Below, piece after piece: positions 47,643 to 60,448 of a stretch of DNA of 64,000 bases; position 1 is the first letter of the stretch; the number at the start of each line of letters is the position of its first letter. The position numbers and the translations under genes are program-made. The notes below the pieces were generated by a model, which worked only from the letters and a program-made list of their open reading frames with translations, had not been told where the DNA came from and searched no databases. The DNA comes from Cadophora sp. MPI-SDFR-AT-0126 (Eukaryota; Ascomycota; Leotiomycetes; Helotiales; Ploettnerulaceae), in contig JAGMVK010000012.1 of the NCBI GenBank assembly GCA_020747065.1, positions 682,001 through 746,000 of the forward strand, given 5' to 3'.

Positions 47643-49443
47643 GCAATTCATCCACCCAACATCCTCTTCGCAAACCTCTACCTCGCAATACCACACACTC
47701 TTCTTCATCGGCCGAAAATTCCTTGTCACCACGTTCTCTCCATTGTCCGCAACGACCTGGTTCTCGCGTTCGACAGGCAGCATTAGGCTGCGATGGACAA
47801 TCAAGCGCTCTCTACTACTCTGATGGATGTGTTGCATGGATGCGGGTTTGCGGCTGGGATTGTTTCTCGTTTGGTTGGTGGTTGATTGCTATGGAAACTG
47901 ATATTTCTTTGGGAATGGAAATGGAGGGGCGTCTTCTCGTTTATGAATACTGCTCCTTTTCTTGCATTGCATTGGGGGTGTAAAAGCACAACACAATGAA
48001 ATGGAGAAATAAACGCCTGTGCTTTTCTGGGAGTCTGGATTGCTCCGTGACGTGTGAGAAGAGTTCATGTTCTGATTATGGCTGGGCTTTGGCTCCTCGG
48101 CTGGATCTATCTTGAGGTCTAAAAGTTGACACTCCCACGCGCCATTAACAAGTCTTCAGGAGGCTCATGACACGGGATTCAACATCCAATCTACCGACTC
48201 AGAAAACCAGAGTCAAACTGAGCAGTCTACTCTCTTTGCCTTGCAGCATTCGAATTCTGATCTTACTGTCTCTTCCCTCAATCGACATCATTGCCTCTAA
48301 CCCGCTCTTCCAAACCCAATCATACACATACTTGTCGCTCGATACAATGACCCCACAGCCAGCAACGTAGATCGTCCCAATTCTCATCGTGTCTTCCCCC
48401 GCACTTCAGGACAGCACAGTACAGTACAGCACATAACGCAGCCAGCCCCCGGCCAACCTACACCTCCCCCTCACAATCTAGCTACAGAGTAGAGAGTACA
48501 GAATACGATTAGATGACAGCTCCCATCCAGCAAATCCAAGCAAAGCTTCAAAGCTAATCTCCTACGTAACGACCATGTAAGATTTCAAGGAAACAGAGGC
48601 GGTATCAGGTTCTTTCTAACATCCTAAAGGTATTCAACATAAGATATTGGGGGCAGGGCTAAAATACAGTAGCAGGGTGCGATGTATTACTTAACTCGTT
48701 TACTGAACAGTGGGATTCTTCCTGCGTTCCATTACATGTGCGAATCATGACGGAGGCTTAACTCAAAATTGAGGTAGGAGGTCAAGTAGAACACTGTGGA
48801 TTGGTGCGAAGGAGATGTAGAATACGCAGAGATACAGCTCTGATGAAAACTGGGGAATGGATGGATAAGGTCCTGTGAAGTTATGCGTGCTATGAGGAGT
48901 CGGGGAATTGCGAGATGCGAGGGCCGCATGAATGTCAATTTGACAATGTTTTACCAAGATAATATGAAGGAAGCTCAGAGAAAGTGATGCTGCCGTCGTT
49001 GGTGTGGGCAGAAAAGAACAAGCAAAGAATCACGCGATCTTCTCACACGTCATTGCACCACAACTGTATAGAGTCTCGATTTTTACGCCTACTATCAACC
49101 ATCCAGAGACAGTAATGTCCTTAGTGAAGGGGTCAAGGCCGCAGAAGCAGTCGCCCATCGCAAAACCCTTGACTGAAAACCGGAACGCCATGCCGTACCG
49201 TAGTGAGGATCGTATCGCCAGTGGAGAACAGAAAAAGAAATCCAGTGAAGAAAGACCCTTGCCGGAATGAACAATGAACCACCAGATGATTTCGGAATCA
49301 AAAGGCAGTAGCCAAAGGAAAACGAAAACACCTTGTATGTATGCAGGGAAAGAACGTATCAACGCACTGATTGATGCAGGCGGAAGTATGTCCGATTGTG
49401 GTGTATAGTATCATAACTTCCTCCAACCTCGAAAGTGAATAGC
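47643..49443. other. Intergenic, no recognised gene
   Basis: About 1.8 kb between eL39 and the SKP1 stop. Short frames on both strands only. A CAGCACAGTACAGTACAGCAC-like run occurs near 48411-48431. Confidence 0.5.
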
Positions 49444-50155
49444 TCAGCGGTCCTCGGCCCACTCGTTCTCGCGGCGAATTTGCTCCTCCTCCTCAGGGGT
49501 GAAGTCATTGGTGATGTTGAAGGTCTTGCGGATCTCCTCTGGTGACTTGCCCTTAATCATGTTTGCGACGGTCTTGCAGCCAACGTCAAGGAGGGGCTTG
49601 ATGTCAAGGTAGTTTGAGGCCTGCAGGTTTCTGTGTCAGCTTATTGAACAGGTGGCAGATCGATTGAAGTTACTCACAAGGATGATCTCGAAGAGCATCT
49701 CCTGGTCGACCTGCATGAACTTCTGATCCCACTCCTCAATGTCGGTGGTCTTCTTGCGGGAATCGGAGTCATCGTCGGTGGCAGCAACAGGGTCAGCCTT
49801 GTGATGCTCGCACCATTCGATAACCTTCTTGAGAACCGACTCGTTGACCTGCGAAGTGTTAGCAAATTTGATTATTTTCGAAGGTGAGATCCAGATCGGG
49901 GTACGCCCGGACTGAGGATGGCGAGCTTACGTTGGGAATGGGGACATCAGTGTTCAAGGCACCCTCTCCAAGATCCTCCATCATGTTCTTGATGAGCATT
50001 GACTTCTCAGCGACGGCCTTGTCTGTAGGTGGGAGTCAGTGAAATCCATCTTCGAGCAGCTGGGTGCGCGGCGCAGCCCGTTGGAGGGGTATCTTACCAA
50101 CTTTGATGGCAACGCCATCGTTGCTGATGAGGGTGATTTGGATGTTCTCAGACAT
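49444..50155 (-). CDS. SKP1: SCF ubiquitin ligase subunit SKP1
   Basis: Skp1 links F-box proteins to cullin in SCF ubiquitin ligases. Exons 50155-50098, 50022-49931, 49848-49678 and 49620-49444 encode 165 aa. The BTB-like N-terminal half ([20 protein letters not shown] and [10 protein letters not shown]) is followed by [13 protein letters not shown], the acidic linker, and the F-box-binding C-terminus ([48 protein letters not shown]). Length and end are canonical. An F-box gene is also present in this window (58814-60448), though the genes are 8 kb apart. Confidence 0.97.
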
Positions 50156-51735
50156 TTTGAGTATGGAATGTTGAGTGAAGGATTCTAGAAGGTACTCTGT
50201 GCTTCGAAGCTGTGGGTGGTGGAGAGATGTTCGTGGTTGTGGGATGTAAGAGGGAGGAAGACGCTCGAGAGCAGAAGATCGTGGTGCTTCTTTGTAGGCG
50301 TGGCTTGACAATGATTGGAAGCTAGCGGCGTTGTAGCCTTGAGCTTAATTAGCCGAAGCAGTCCGAATGTGAATAACTGCTCGAGGAATGATGCAGTGCC
50401 TTTGTCGTTCCGTCGGTGAATGGGACTAGCTACCTACCTAGTTATTTTTGAAGATTGACTGGCCAGGCAGCCGCTACTTTTCTATTATTTGTTTTCTGAC
50501 TTTGCCGGTTGCGTCCTGGTTGGTGTCTTTTTACACGCTTGAGTCACTCGGGGAATCTTTGTTGGCAAGGCAAGACAAGACAGAACAGGCGAGCCTAACC
50601 CACATCATCTTCAGCAAAAGACTGCGGCCGCTTGTCCGGAAGTGGTTTGAAGGGACGGAGACGCGCTCTTCTTCCCCAGAACTTCCTCGAGGCGCGTCAC
50701 ATTTAACCTTCGCGTTTGGAAGCACTTTTCTCGAAAACCTGGAGATGCGACATTTCTGTCTCAATATTGGACAATTCGAGCAATTTTGATGATTGCTGGC
50801 CAAATCATTACTTAGCAGCTCTTCAATACCCTACTGTACGTGAGTAAAGAATGCAATGCAAAACGGCATTGATAGATTCCCTGCAGACAGGCCAGATATA
50901 GGCAGACAAAGGTTCCTGGCTCAAAAGATCCTGAGAGCAAGCAGTGGCCGAAATCTTCCCTGACTTTCAGGATATTTTCCATTGAATTACTGTCTTCCAT
51001 ACCTCCGTACTCGAACCTGATTGCCAAATGTTCCGTCATGGTTTTCGGCTCATCGAACAGCAAGATGAAGGAAGTGATGCTTCTCCGCAGTCCAAACAAA
51101 CACATTTGTGAGAGGAATCTGTGACTGGACACAATCCTTGGCGATTCAAGAGGCCAGAGCGTCTGTAGCCCTTATCTGGAATTGTTTGGTCGTGTCATCC
51201 TGCTCTATCTTTAGCCCTCCTCCTGTGGGTTCCAAGAGCTTGCATGAAGCCAGCGAGGCATTTGGAAGATCAAGCCACAATTCACAAGGCACCAGCAAGA
51301 GAAGGCTGAGGACGAAAAAGTCACAGCCTTGCTCAACCCCTTTTCCCCAAAAACAAAGCTCGCATAAATATGTCTCGAGTCAAACGTCTGGAACATAATT
51401 TACATAAATCACCATGAATGTCTTGCGTATGGAATTTGTAATAATATTGCTGACTGGCAAATCTCCGTTCCTGGGACGGCGCGGCTGATCAAGTCAAGCG
51501 GAAGCTCCCCCCATCCTCATGGTCTCACCCCTGCAAATCCCTGTCAATACAAGTAACGCGATGGGACATTTCCAAGTTCCACCACCACCAGACACTTCTC
51601 TGTTTCGTGCCACCCAACAAAATCGAATCAGTTCAGCATTTTTGCAAATGCTCGAGACCATTCGAAAATCGCGTCTTCTGCGAACCCCCTTCCTCCAAAT
51701 GAAATGCCCTGATCGCCTGTAATCGACAACCCATA
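50156..51735. other. Intergenic between divergent SKP1 and SMP3
   Basis: About 1.6 kb holding both promoters. Frames at 50448-50803 and 51108-51398 are open on both strands but unrecognised. Confidence 0.5.
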
Positions 51736-53559
51736 ATGTGGAGGCGCGCATATCTGTTTCTGGTTCTGGTTCGACTTTATTTTGCTCTTTCGCCGAGCTA
51801 TCTTCACCCCGATGAGAACTTCCAAGGCCCGGAGGTGATAGCTGGTACGTATTCTCGATCTGCTGCAGCTTCTAGTGGTGAATTCTCAATGCGCAAACAA
51901 ATACGCGGTTGAGTTCGATGTCTGGAATGAGACACGTTGACTCTCGTCAGCTGTTACTCGGCGAGTTTTACAGCTATCTATTGCACATCTGGTAACAAAT
52001 CACTACTCTGCAGGCCAAATATTCAGTTACCCAGTCAAGCTCACCTGGGAATTTACTGCCGATGATCCAGTCCGAAGCGTATTCCCATTATGGCCTGTCT
52101 ACGGCTTGCCGATGCTCCTCCTGCGATGGCTGTGGATAGGGAACGGAAATGATGGAGAGATACCGCCGATAGCAGTCTTCTGGACGTTGAGAGTGCTGAT
52201 GTTCGCGTTGAGCTTCGTGCTGGAGGACTGGGCATTGCATGAATTGGTTCAGTCACCACGGCATCGAAGGGTTGCCGTTCTGCTGGTCGCGTCTTCCTAC
52301 GTTACATGGACATACCAAACCCACACCTTTTCGAATTCCATAGAGACTTTGGCGCTGGCCTGGTGCTTGGTTCTGATCCACAGGATTGTGGAAAACAAGG
52401 TAGGAATCTTGTGGCAGAAGTGTTGGCTGGACCCAGGCTGACAATCCACAGCAACGGTCTTCTGCATTTGCAACAGCTATTCTTGCATTTGTTGCTGTCT
52501 TTGGCATCTTCAACCGTATTACATTCCCAGCTTTTCTAATAATTCCTGGACTTCGTCTCATTCCACACTTTCGCAAAAAGTAGGTCAAGTCCTGCCTCTA
52601 TTCCTCATTCTTCAGCTAACATCGACAGGCCTCTTGCACTTGTTGCTGCGATATTTTCTGCCCTTCTTACAGCATTCATTGCAATCTACGTCGATACCCA
52701 GTTTTACAGCGAACACTCGGTCACTTGGTCATACCTCTTCTCCAATCCGGTCATCACACCACTCAATAATTACAAATACAACCTTCAAACAAGTAATCTT
52801 GCGGCCCATGGTTTACACCCGTGGTATCAGCACATCCTCTTCAACCTACCACAACTTCTTGGCCCAGCCACCCTTCTCCTCATCCTGGGCATGCACCCAT
52901 CTTTACGACTGTACTCTGCAATTGCTGGCACTGTCGTCCTCTCCATTTTTCAGCACCAGGAAGCTCGATTCCTTCTCCCAACGATACCCCTCATACTCTC
53001 TTCTATACAATTACCAAAAAACAAGACACATCTGCGTCTTTGGGCTGGTACCTGGATTCTCTACAATGCGTTCTTTGGCATTTTAATGGGTGTATATCAC
53101 CAAGGCGGCATCGTGCCAACTCAAGTTTTCTTGAGTAAGCAGCCAGATGCCACACAAGCGATATGGTGGAAAACGTATAGTCCTCCTGTGTGGCTTTTGA
53201 ACGGGAAGAATGAGGTCTTGACGACGCACGATATTATGGGCATGAAAGGACCACTCATGCTGAGGGAGCTGGGGGCTCTTGCGACATGCCACAAGCCTTC
53301 TGAAAACGCAACAGCATTTCTGGAAGAGAAAGAAGGCACTTACCTAATTGCTCCTTTGTCAGCAACATTCCTCGATCCATATACCTTGAATCAGGAATCG
53401 ACTCTCCATTTCCAAGAAGTCTGGCGTTACAGACGGCATCTCAACCTCGACGACTTGGACTTCGGCGACGATGGATTCTGGAATACTTTGAAGAGGGTCA
53501 TCGGCCGACGAGGTCTCGGCGCGTGGAGAGTCACGAAGAATTGTGCTGGGAAAGCATAG
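51736..53559 (+). CDS. SMP3: GPI mannosyltransferase 4 (SMP3/PIG-Z, GT22)
   Basis: Smp3 adds the fourth mannose to the GPI anchor precursor on the lumenal side of the ER, a step essential in many fungi. Exons 51736-51844, 52014-52399, 52452-52579 and 52629-53559 encode 517 aa. The GT22 signature is intact: [15 protein letters not shown] after a short N-terminal hydrophobic segment, [34 protein letters not shown], and the second motif [14 protein letters not shown]. Multiple hydrophobic segments fit a multi-pass ER enzyme. Donor is dolichol-phosphate mannose by family knowledge. It is divergent from SKP1. Confidence 0.94.
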
Positions 53560-53966
53560 ATTCAATATCCCTGTGCAGAATGTCTCACTCGGACTAAGCT
53601 CGGTTGGGAAGAAAAGGCGTTGCAAATACACATCCTGAAACACGGATAAGATAAGTAGGAGAAGACGAAAACTCAAAATTCCATATTTCCGCCCCCGGAT
53701 TCCCATCTGCTATTAAGCTTCGTATGTTAGTTGACTCCACATTCCGCAAGGGAGTGAGTTAGTTGCTTTTCATGACGTATGTCTGGGCCCCTAAAGTTAT
53801 GGTGTCCTTCTGCCCGAGGATAACTACAAGTGTGTTGCTATCGGAGCCTCTTATATTCTAGCTCATCTCATCTCAATCCATTCATTCCTCGAGGCATTCA
53901 CCAAGCTTTGGTTCTTCCCATCTATCCTCTCCCTCCTGCACACTCCCTTCCCTTCCCTTCCCCAAA
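53560..53966. other. Short intergenic region
   Basis: Spacer of about 400 bp between SMP3 and the GST gene, both on the plus strand. A pyrimidine-rich tract (ccctcctgcacactcccttcc) directly precedes the GST ATG, common in fungal promoters. Confidence 0.5.
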
Positions 53967-55016
53967 ATGTCAGCACCAACCCCGATCATAACCCTCTACT
54001 TCCCACAAGCCTCGCGCAGCATCCGCGTCGCCTGGCTGCTCGAAGAACTACAGCGCCCCTACAAGAATATCTTCTACCCTCGAGAAAACAATAAAGCTTC
54101 TGCGGCGTTTAAGAAGGAATCGGGGAGTGCGTTGGGGAAGGCGCCGGTGTTGAGGGATGGGGAATTGGTTGTTGTGGAGAGTGGTGCGATTTCTGAGTTA
54201 GTATTCCTAGGTGTCTATCGTTTATCGTTTATCGTTTATCGTTTGTTGTTTGTGCTGTGTTGAGGAAGTAGGGTGTGGTTGTTTTGAATGGGTAGTAGGA
54301 GGCGGACTTAGGGTGCAAGTGGAGAAGAAGGACGAGTTTGACGAGAATGAAGGAAGGATTGAGGAAATAAACGAGATGTTGACAACTCCCTCCTCCAGAT
54401 ATCTAATTGAGACCTACGATCCTACACAACGCCTCCTCGGCGGTCAAGACCCCATCCTCCGAAACCGCATCCGGTCCTTCATTCACGCAGCAGAAGGCAC
54501 ATTCATGCCTCACGCCCTGGCAGTGACTTATGCACGCTGGAATGCAACTGAGAATATGAAAAGTATTGGCGATTTGCAGAAATTGGAAGACGGGCTGTAT
54601 GGGAATGTGATCAGGGATTTGGAGTGGTTGGATGGAGAGCTGAAGGGGAGGGAGTTTTTGGCAGGGGAGCGGGTGACGGCGGCGGATACGATGTGGTGAG
54701 TTTACTTTCTTCTTTCTTGGTCGTTTCTGTGCTGTGGAGGTGGACTGGGCAGAGGCTTGAAATTAACTCGTTTGTTGCCTCTGCTGTGTCCTTGGCATCA
54801 ATGATGCCATATTCTTACACGCACGGGAAACGAAGCATTGGCTGACTGACCAAATTCAAAACATGCAGTGCATTCAGTGTCCAGTTCATCTTTGCCAGAG
54901 GCTTGGGAGGCAATATCGAGCCTGGACGTTTCAAGAATGTGGAGAGATGGTTGAAGAATTGTGAGGAGACGGAAAGTTGGAAGAGGGCTGTGGAGAAGAC
55001 TGGGCATCAACTTTGA
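53967..55016 (+). CDS. Glutathione S-transferase
   Basis: GSTs conjugate glutathione to electrophiles. Exons 53967-54196, 54399-54695 and 54869-55016 encode 224 aa. The thioredoxin-fold N-terminal domain reads ITLYFPQASRSIRVAWLLEE, then LGKAPVLRDGELVVVESGAI (cis-Pro and the glutathione-binding ES pair). The all-helical C-terminal domain contains FLAGERVTAADTM, the N-capping/hydrophobic staple region. It resembles fungal Gtt-type enzymes. The first intron (54197-54398) is unusually long here and carries a simple repeat. The downstream SDR, on the same strand, and Zn2Cys6 regulator may form a functional group (inference). Confidence 0.92.
54216..54243 (+). repeat. Four tandem TATCGTT heptamers in GST intron 1
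   Basis: Four exact copies of a 7-bp unit lie near the 5' end of the first GST intron, followed by degenerate copies. Probably a length-variable simple repeat. Confidence 0.85.
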
Positions 55017-55430
55017 CAAGGGGCGAGAGAGGTCTGTGAGAGATATGTGAATAATTGCTAAATACTTCCAGATGACGGATTTGGCGCTGCTGTCAACTCT
55101 GCAGCAGCCTAGCAACATCGGACAAGCTCAGCATTTAACCACTAGTGTCATTTGCATACAAGTTAGCTGCATGCAGCCGCATCCTGACAGTTCCAGTACT
55201 TCGACCCCACAGAAATCCCGTGCTAATCGAAAAAGGAAACCGAGCAGCCAAAACAAGATCCACAATTCTCACGCCCAACTCTGTTCCTATATTCTCTGAA
55301 TCAAATTGATCGGAGACCATACTGCGGCCCGTTGAAATATAAATATCAGCCAGTGCTCCGATGGCAGACTCAAACTTCGTCTTCTTTTTCTTTTTCTTTC
55401 ATCTCGAACAATTTTTCCAAGCCAGCAACG
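55017..55430. other. Short intergenic region
   Basis: Spacer of about 415 bp between GST and SDR, same strand. It ends in a TC-rich tract before the SDR ATG. Confidence 0.5.
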
Positions 55431-56307
55431 ATGTCACAAGACAAGAAGGTCGTCTTCATCACGGGGGCTAACACAGGTCTTGGCCTTGAAATAGTCAAGG
55501 CATTGTATAAAAGTACGCAATCATACGACATCATCCTTGGGAGTCGGCTTGTCAGCAATGGTGAAGCCGCCGTTGCAGTTGTGCAGCAAGAAATCCCATC
55601 ATCTTCCAGCAGCCTCAGCGTTGTCCAATTGGACCTCGCCTCAGATGAGTCCATCAAGGAAGCCGTCAAGAACATCAAATCGAAATTCGGTCGGCTAGAC
55701 ATCTTGGTCAACAATGGCGGCGCAGGCTTTGACGGAGCTCTCAGAGACGGTCAGCTGAGCATCAGGGAGGCGTGGAACAAGTCGTGGGACACCAACGTCG
55801 CCGGCACCCAAGTACTCACGAGCGAAGCAGTTCCACTGCTTCTCAAGTCGAGCCAGGCACGACTGCTCTTCATCACAAGCGGGACGTCTGCCTTGGCCTA
55901 TACGGAGAGATTCGATGTCCCAGCCCTACAGCGCATCAACGCCTCGCCAGCACCAGGTTGGCCCAAGCCCAAAGAGATAAATCCTATCGAGGCATATCGG
56001 AGCGCAAAGACTGGACTCAATATGATGATGAGACAGTGGCACCGGATCCTACTCAATGATGGAGTCAAGGTCTGGGCTGTATCCCCGGGGTTTCTCGCGA
56101 CTAATCTGGGGAATGTTGGGATTGAACAGATGAAGAAGGTAAGCGAAGATCATAGCCTGTCGAAGAATCAGCTTTCTAACCAAGAAATGGTAGATGGGAG
56201 CGCGAGATCCTTCAGAGGGTGGGAATTTTGTTAGAGGTGTTATTGAAGGGGAAAAGGACGCGGATGTCGGAAAGGTGGTTGGCGCTCATGGTGTCCAGTC
56301 TTGGTAA
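55431..56307 (+). CDS. Short-chain dehydrogenase/reductase
   Basis: A Rossmann-fold NAD(P)-dependent oxidoreductase. Exons 55431-56138 and 56194-56307 encode 273 aa. The cofactor motif TGANTGLG lies near the N-terminus, followed by DLASDES, ILVNNGGAG, and the catalytic Ser (FITSGTSAL), Tyr and Lys (YRSAKTG). The AVSPGFLATNLG segment follows. The last exon starts with MGARDPSEGG and ends HGVQSW. Substrate is unknown; carbonyl-reductase-like proteins of this form occur in both detoxification and secondary metabolism. An in-frame ATG at 55332 is unlikely because the intervening residues look like translated UTR. Confidence 0.93.
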
Positions 56308-56662
56308 CATAGCTCAGCATTCTTGGTATAGCCTTCAGAACGTGCGATCATGTCAATACCTCCTACTTTGAATCATATGATTACCGGATCGGGTGATCTG
56401 GTATTCTCATCATCTATTATTCTCATCATGCACACGTCGTTGATCAACGAGCTGTAGCTCTCATGCTGCTTGAGAGAAATGTGTGGAATAGACTCGGAGT
56501 GGGGAGACGTCGGGCACGAAAGCTGGGAGCAAGTCAGACAATAATACAACCTAGCTTCCAAGATTTTGTAATTTGAAGCACAAGACGTCTAAACCAAAGG
56601 ACATGAAGACTGTGAAGTGAAATTGGATTCGACAAATAGATTCTTTTCTTTTCCAGAAACAG
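56308..56662. other. Convergent spacer, SDR and Zn2Cys6 gene
   Basis: About 355 bp between convergent stops; 3' UTRs of both genes. Nothing else seen. Confidence 0.5.
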
Positions 56663-57991
56663 CTAACTTTCTATCCGGTTAAGTCCAGGTGCATCTTCCA
56701 ACTCTTGCATCATTTCCTTCCAATAAAGCCCATCAACACCAGGGCGTTCGCCGAGTTGCAATTCACGAAGCCGCATACGCACAGCCTCGTAATCTCTCCT
56801 GACACGCCGTTCACACCACCAGATCCCCTCGTATCGACACATCAACCCCAGCCAGTACCCAAGCAGCCACAACGCCCTTTCATCCCTGTTGTAGAGCAGA
56901 GATCTCAAATCTCCATGTATCTTCGAGAGAAACACCCAATTGAGGAGTATCGTCGACTGTGGAGGATCGATGCTCCGTAGATAGGCAAGCGCAATCGCAG
57001 CTGGCGCAAATGTATCTTTCTGGTCAACATTATCGGATTCGCAACTAAAGGTTTCGTTCTTCAATTTGAAGGCTCTGATCCAACTCTCGGGAACAATACC
57101 CAAGCTTTGAAACCTTCGTATTTCTCTCCAGCCGGCCTTTCCGTGGCCGAACATGATGGGATCGAGAAAGGCTACGGTTTTCTCCAAGTACGCTGACAGT
57201 GAGATCAAGAGAGGCCTGAGACCCGCCTGCAGGGCTAGCCATCCCAATCCGTCTTCTCTGAAGCTGAAGACCCAGGATGATTTCGGATCATCTTCGACGC
57301 CATTGTCTTGGTGTGGAAGTGTAAAGGCGATCATGTTTAGCAATAGCGCAGCTAGTAGCAGTGCGTTCACTCCTCGCTGTCCTAGTGACTTGCTGCGTGT
57401 TTCAAGGGCTGTTTGGAAGTCCTGGATGGCAAGGGATTGGTAGAAATGTTCTGCGATGCGATGCTGTAATACCCCTGGAGACATATGCCGCAGGTGGCAC
57501 GCAGTAATGGCAAGTAAGGTGTTGCGGATAAGAGAGTTTGACTGCGAGAGCGAGACTAGCTCGTCGCGACCCGGCATGCGGAATATGGTATCCCAGTTTG
57601 TGCAGAAATGATGCAGGAGTTGAAGACCAGGGGTTCCGTTTTTCGGACTGGAGTACAGAGCAGTGATGGAGCTGACTGTAGAGAGCCTTGGGATCGTAAC
57701 GCTCCCCGTGATGTTGTTGTATTCATGCTCGTACGGATAGACACAAGTTCTCCTATTTCGTCGACATCGTAGGCAAATTGGCTTGTGCTCGTCACACTAA
57801 CGTGATATAAGTTTCGATTGACAATAAGGGAAAATCAGAAATACAGAACACACCTTGACCTTTTTTTCTTTGCAGGGAAGACAGCCAGATCTGGATTTCC
57901 TGTGGTGTCTTTGTTTCTTGTAGTCACGGATTTTCACATCGGCGTTAATGGATGAGAGGACTTGAAATCCGGGATTTGTGTTTATGTCCAT
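56663..57991 (-). CDS. Zn2Cys6 fungal transcription factor
   Basis: Exons 57991-57854 and 57796-56663 encode 423 aa. The binuclear zinc cluster is complete once spliced: CLPCKEKKVKCDEHKPICLR followed by CRRNRRTC, preceded by a basic stretch (KKQRHHRKSRSG). The intron splits the cluster at K|C, a common position. The rest is the fungal-specific helical regulatory region (LSQSNSLIRNTLLAITACHL onward), resembling the Upc2/sterol-regulator-like class by layout. It lies next to the SDR and GST genes (convergent with SDR), which makes it a candidate local regulator, but that is inference. Confidence 0.92.
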
Positions 57992-58813
57992 GATTTGAAT
58001 AGAAGAGGAAAGCGAGGTGATTCAAGTCTATACATCAATAATTCTACGAGTTGTGTCTGGATATGTTGTTGGGTGCAAGGAGAACTAGATGCTGAGCTCT
58101 GCTCGGTTTCCTTTCCGAGACTAGCGCATAACTTCGGTTTAGATCGGAGGAGCTTAAACCCTGACGCTGCAGATAGTATGGACCTTTCTCTCTCTCCAAT
58201 CGCTTTCTTAGCATCGCCGTGTGCTGGCATGATACTGCTCCTCCTCTGCTGTACTGGCAATTGGATTGCGGTTGATCATGGTGATATCGCTGGTGCGAAT
58301 GCTCTTATTTGGCTGCGGCCTTGGCGTCGTAAGCCTGGTAAAGGGCGGTTAAGGAGATTGAACCTAAATTTCCAGAAATGGTGAGAAAGGAGTGGAAAAC
58401 AGGTCTGTTATGGTACTTAGAACTTTGGCTTATTAGTGTTGACATGTTTTGCGTCTATTTTTCAAGGAATGGCATTGGCCATTTCGAAGGCTACGTGAGA
58501 GAACTGGCAAGGTTTTTGAGGACCGCGTGTTTATGTTTCCAAGACCATGGCGCATATCACAGAGTGATCGCAGTAGCTGAGAGACATTGGATGGTTCCAG
58601 CATCCAATCATCGTGGCACTTTGCCTGAAGCACGCATGAGCCGCAATTACATGCAAGAACTCGGACTTAGCTCTCACGCTCACCGACTAGCGTCTGTTCA
58701 TCTCAAAGTTCCTTTGGCTCCTATATTTCCTACAAGGACCGACTTTCGTCCTTCCACTGCACGTCTATGTGGATTCCTCTCTAGCGGTCATTCATCTGAA
58801 GAAAGTTTGGAGC
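57992..58813. other. Divergent promoter region, Zn2Cys6 and F-box genes
   Basis: About 820 bp between divergent ATGs. Plus-strand frames at 57962-58384 and 58378-58839 are open but unrecognised, and the second overlaps the F-box start in another frame. Confidence 0.5.
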
Positions 58814-60448
58814 ATGTCTTTACTAGCTTTGTCGAATGAGCTACTGCTGGAAATTATCAGCGACCTAGAAGGCTCGACTACGTCCATCTCGAGATGTACG
58901 AGGCAGCTACATGAAATCGCCGAGCCTGTTTTGTACGCAAGTGTGAATCTGAACCATCCCAAGTCATATACGAGGTTCATTCAAACGATTGTGAGGAATC
59001 CTTGTCTGGCTGGATATGTCAAGCATTTCAGGACAGTCGGTCAGTAGCACCAACTCTAGTGTAGGCAGCAGCCTATTCTTTGTGAGAATGAAGCGTTTCC
59101 AAAAATCCGGCGAAATCGAGACTGATACTGCACTTGTATACAGGCCACCCATATGGTTGGGATTTTGATCTTTCCTTCCTGACAGTCGAAGATCGAGTTT
59201 GGATTCGTAGCCAGTTTCCGAACTCTATTCATGACAAGCCAACCTGTGATGCATGGTTCAAAAAGATGTTCCTCTCCTCGGACACCAATTGGTTTGACGT
59301 ACCAAAATTCTGGGACACCATTACAGCTTTCTTCCTTACTCTCTTCGCACCAAGACTCCAAACAGTTCGGATAGATTCGTATGGTTGGAACGTCGACAGA
59401 TATCAATATATCGACATGGTCTTAAATTCTGCTTCCAAGCTGTCGGATAGTTTTCGGGACTTGAAGAAAGTTACACTAATGGCTTGTACCCGTGGAGACT
59501 ACAGCATAGGTCCATCCCCTCTCCCAGTCCATCTCCTTATCTCGTATTTGCAGGTCCCATCTGTCATCCAATTTAAAGCTTCAAATGTGAGCTTAGTACG
59601 AAATCCGACCACGACAGCCTTCCATATCAAGGACTTGACATTGAGCGGATGTCGCTTAACTGGTTCTTCCTTAACGTCGTTCCTGTTGTGCTTCCGTTCG
59701 CTGAGGCGATTGAAGTTCTATGATGCTGCTCCAGATCACACCATATTGGCTGCGTCTAATTTGTGCAGAGGTCTGGCAAACTCCACGGCCACTCTTGAAG
59801 AACTCATCCTCGTCCATGCACCAGGCGAGAGTGATAGCTGGCCTGGGGAACATAGCTCTACCAACGATGAGGAGAGTGGTTTTGATGTAAGTGACGGCGC
59901 TGATACCGAAGGGCCCAGGACCAATGTCCTGGGATCGCTGCGCTCGTTTTTGACGTTGAAGTGAGTCTCAAGTACAGGAACAACCCCACTGTACCCATTA
60001 GCACGACTGACAACGGAGGAGAACACTACATATTGAAAGCGCGTTCCTCCTCGCCTTTGACATGGGGAGACGTGCACCTCAAACGGTCTCAGAGCCCGGG
60101 TACCACGTCAACGAAAGAGACCGTGTCGCTCTCGCCGACTGCTTTCCAGCCAGCCTGGAGCAACTAACACTCAACATATCACCCCGGCTTCACTGCTACG
60201 TTTTGCAAATCTTGTCGCAAGGCATATTCCTTAATAATACGCCTAGCTTCAAGTCTCTTCATCTGCTATTTAGACATCACATCGGTAACGATAAGCCAAT
60301 AAAACCGGTTGTTGGCCGGCTGGAGGAGTTGAGGGATTTGGCGAAGGTGAATGGCGTTGAGTTATCGTGGGATTGTCTGTGTCAGCTTTCGATGCCTTTC
60401 CAGTGCTATGAGGAATATGAGAACAATTGGAAGAATCAAGTTAGCTGA
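58814..60448 (+). CDS. F-box protein with leucine-rich-like C-terminal region
   Basis: F-box proteins deliver substrates to SCF ubiquitin ligases through Skp1. Exons 58814-59039, 59144-59960 and 60022-60448 encode 489 aa, phases closing. The F-box is N-terminal: LSNELLLEIISDLEGSTTSI then CTRQLHEIAEPVLYASVNL. The body contains spaced leucine-rich strands typical of fungal F-box/LRR-like proteins (LQTVRIDSYGW, LKKVTLMAC, IKDLTLSGCRLTGSSLTSFL, LRRLKFYDAAP, LEELILVHAPG, LEQLTLNISP). An acidic insert (NDEESGFDVSDGADTEG) precedes the last exon. The acceptor of exon 3 (after 60021) gives LTLKTLHIESAFLL, which fits the repeat register. Substrate unknown. Confidence 0.85.

Noticed and set aside
49004..49362. 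Opposed 88- and 110-codon frames near SKP1
   Set aside because: They are mutual shadows with no recognisable domain.
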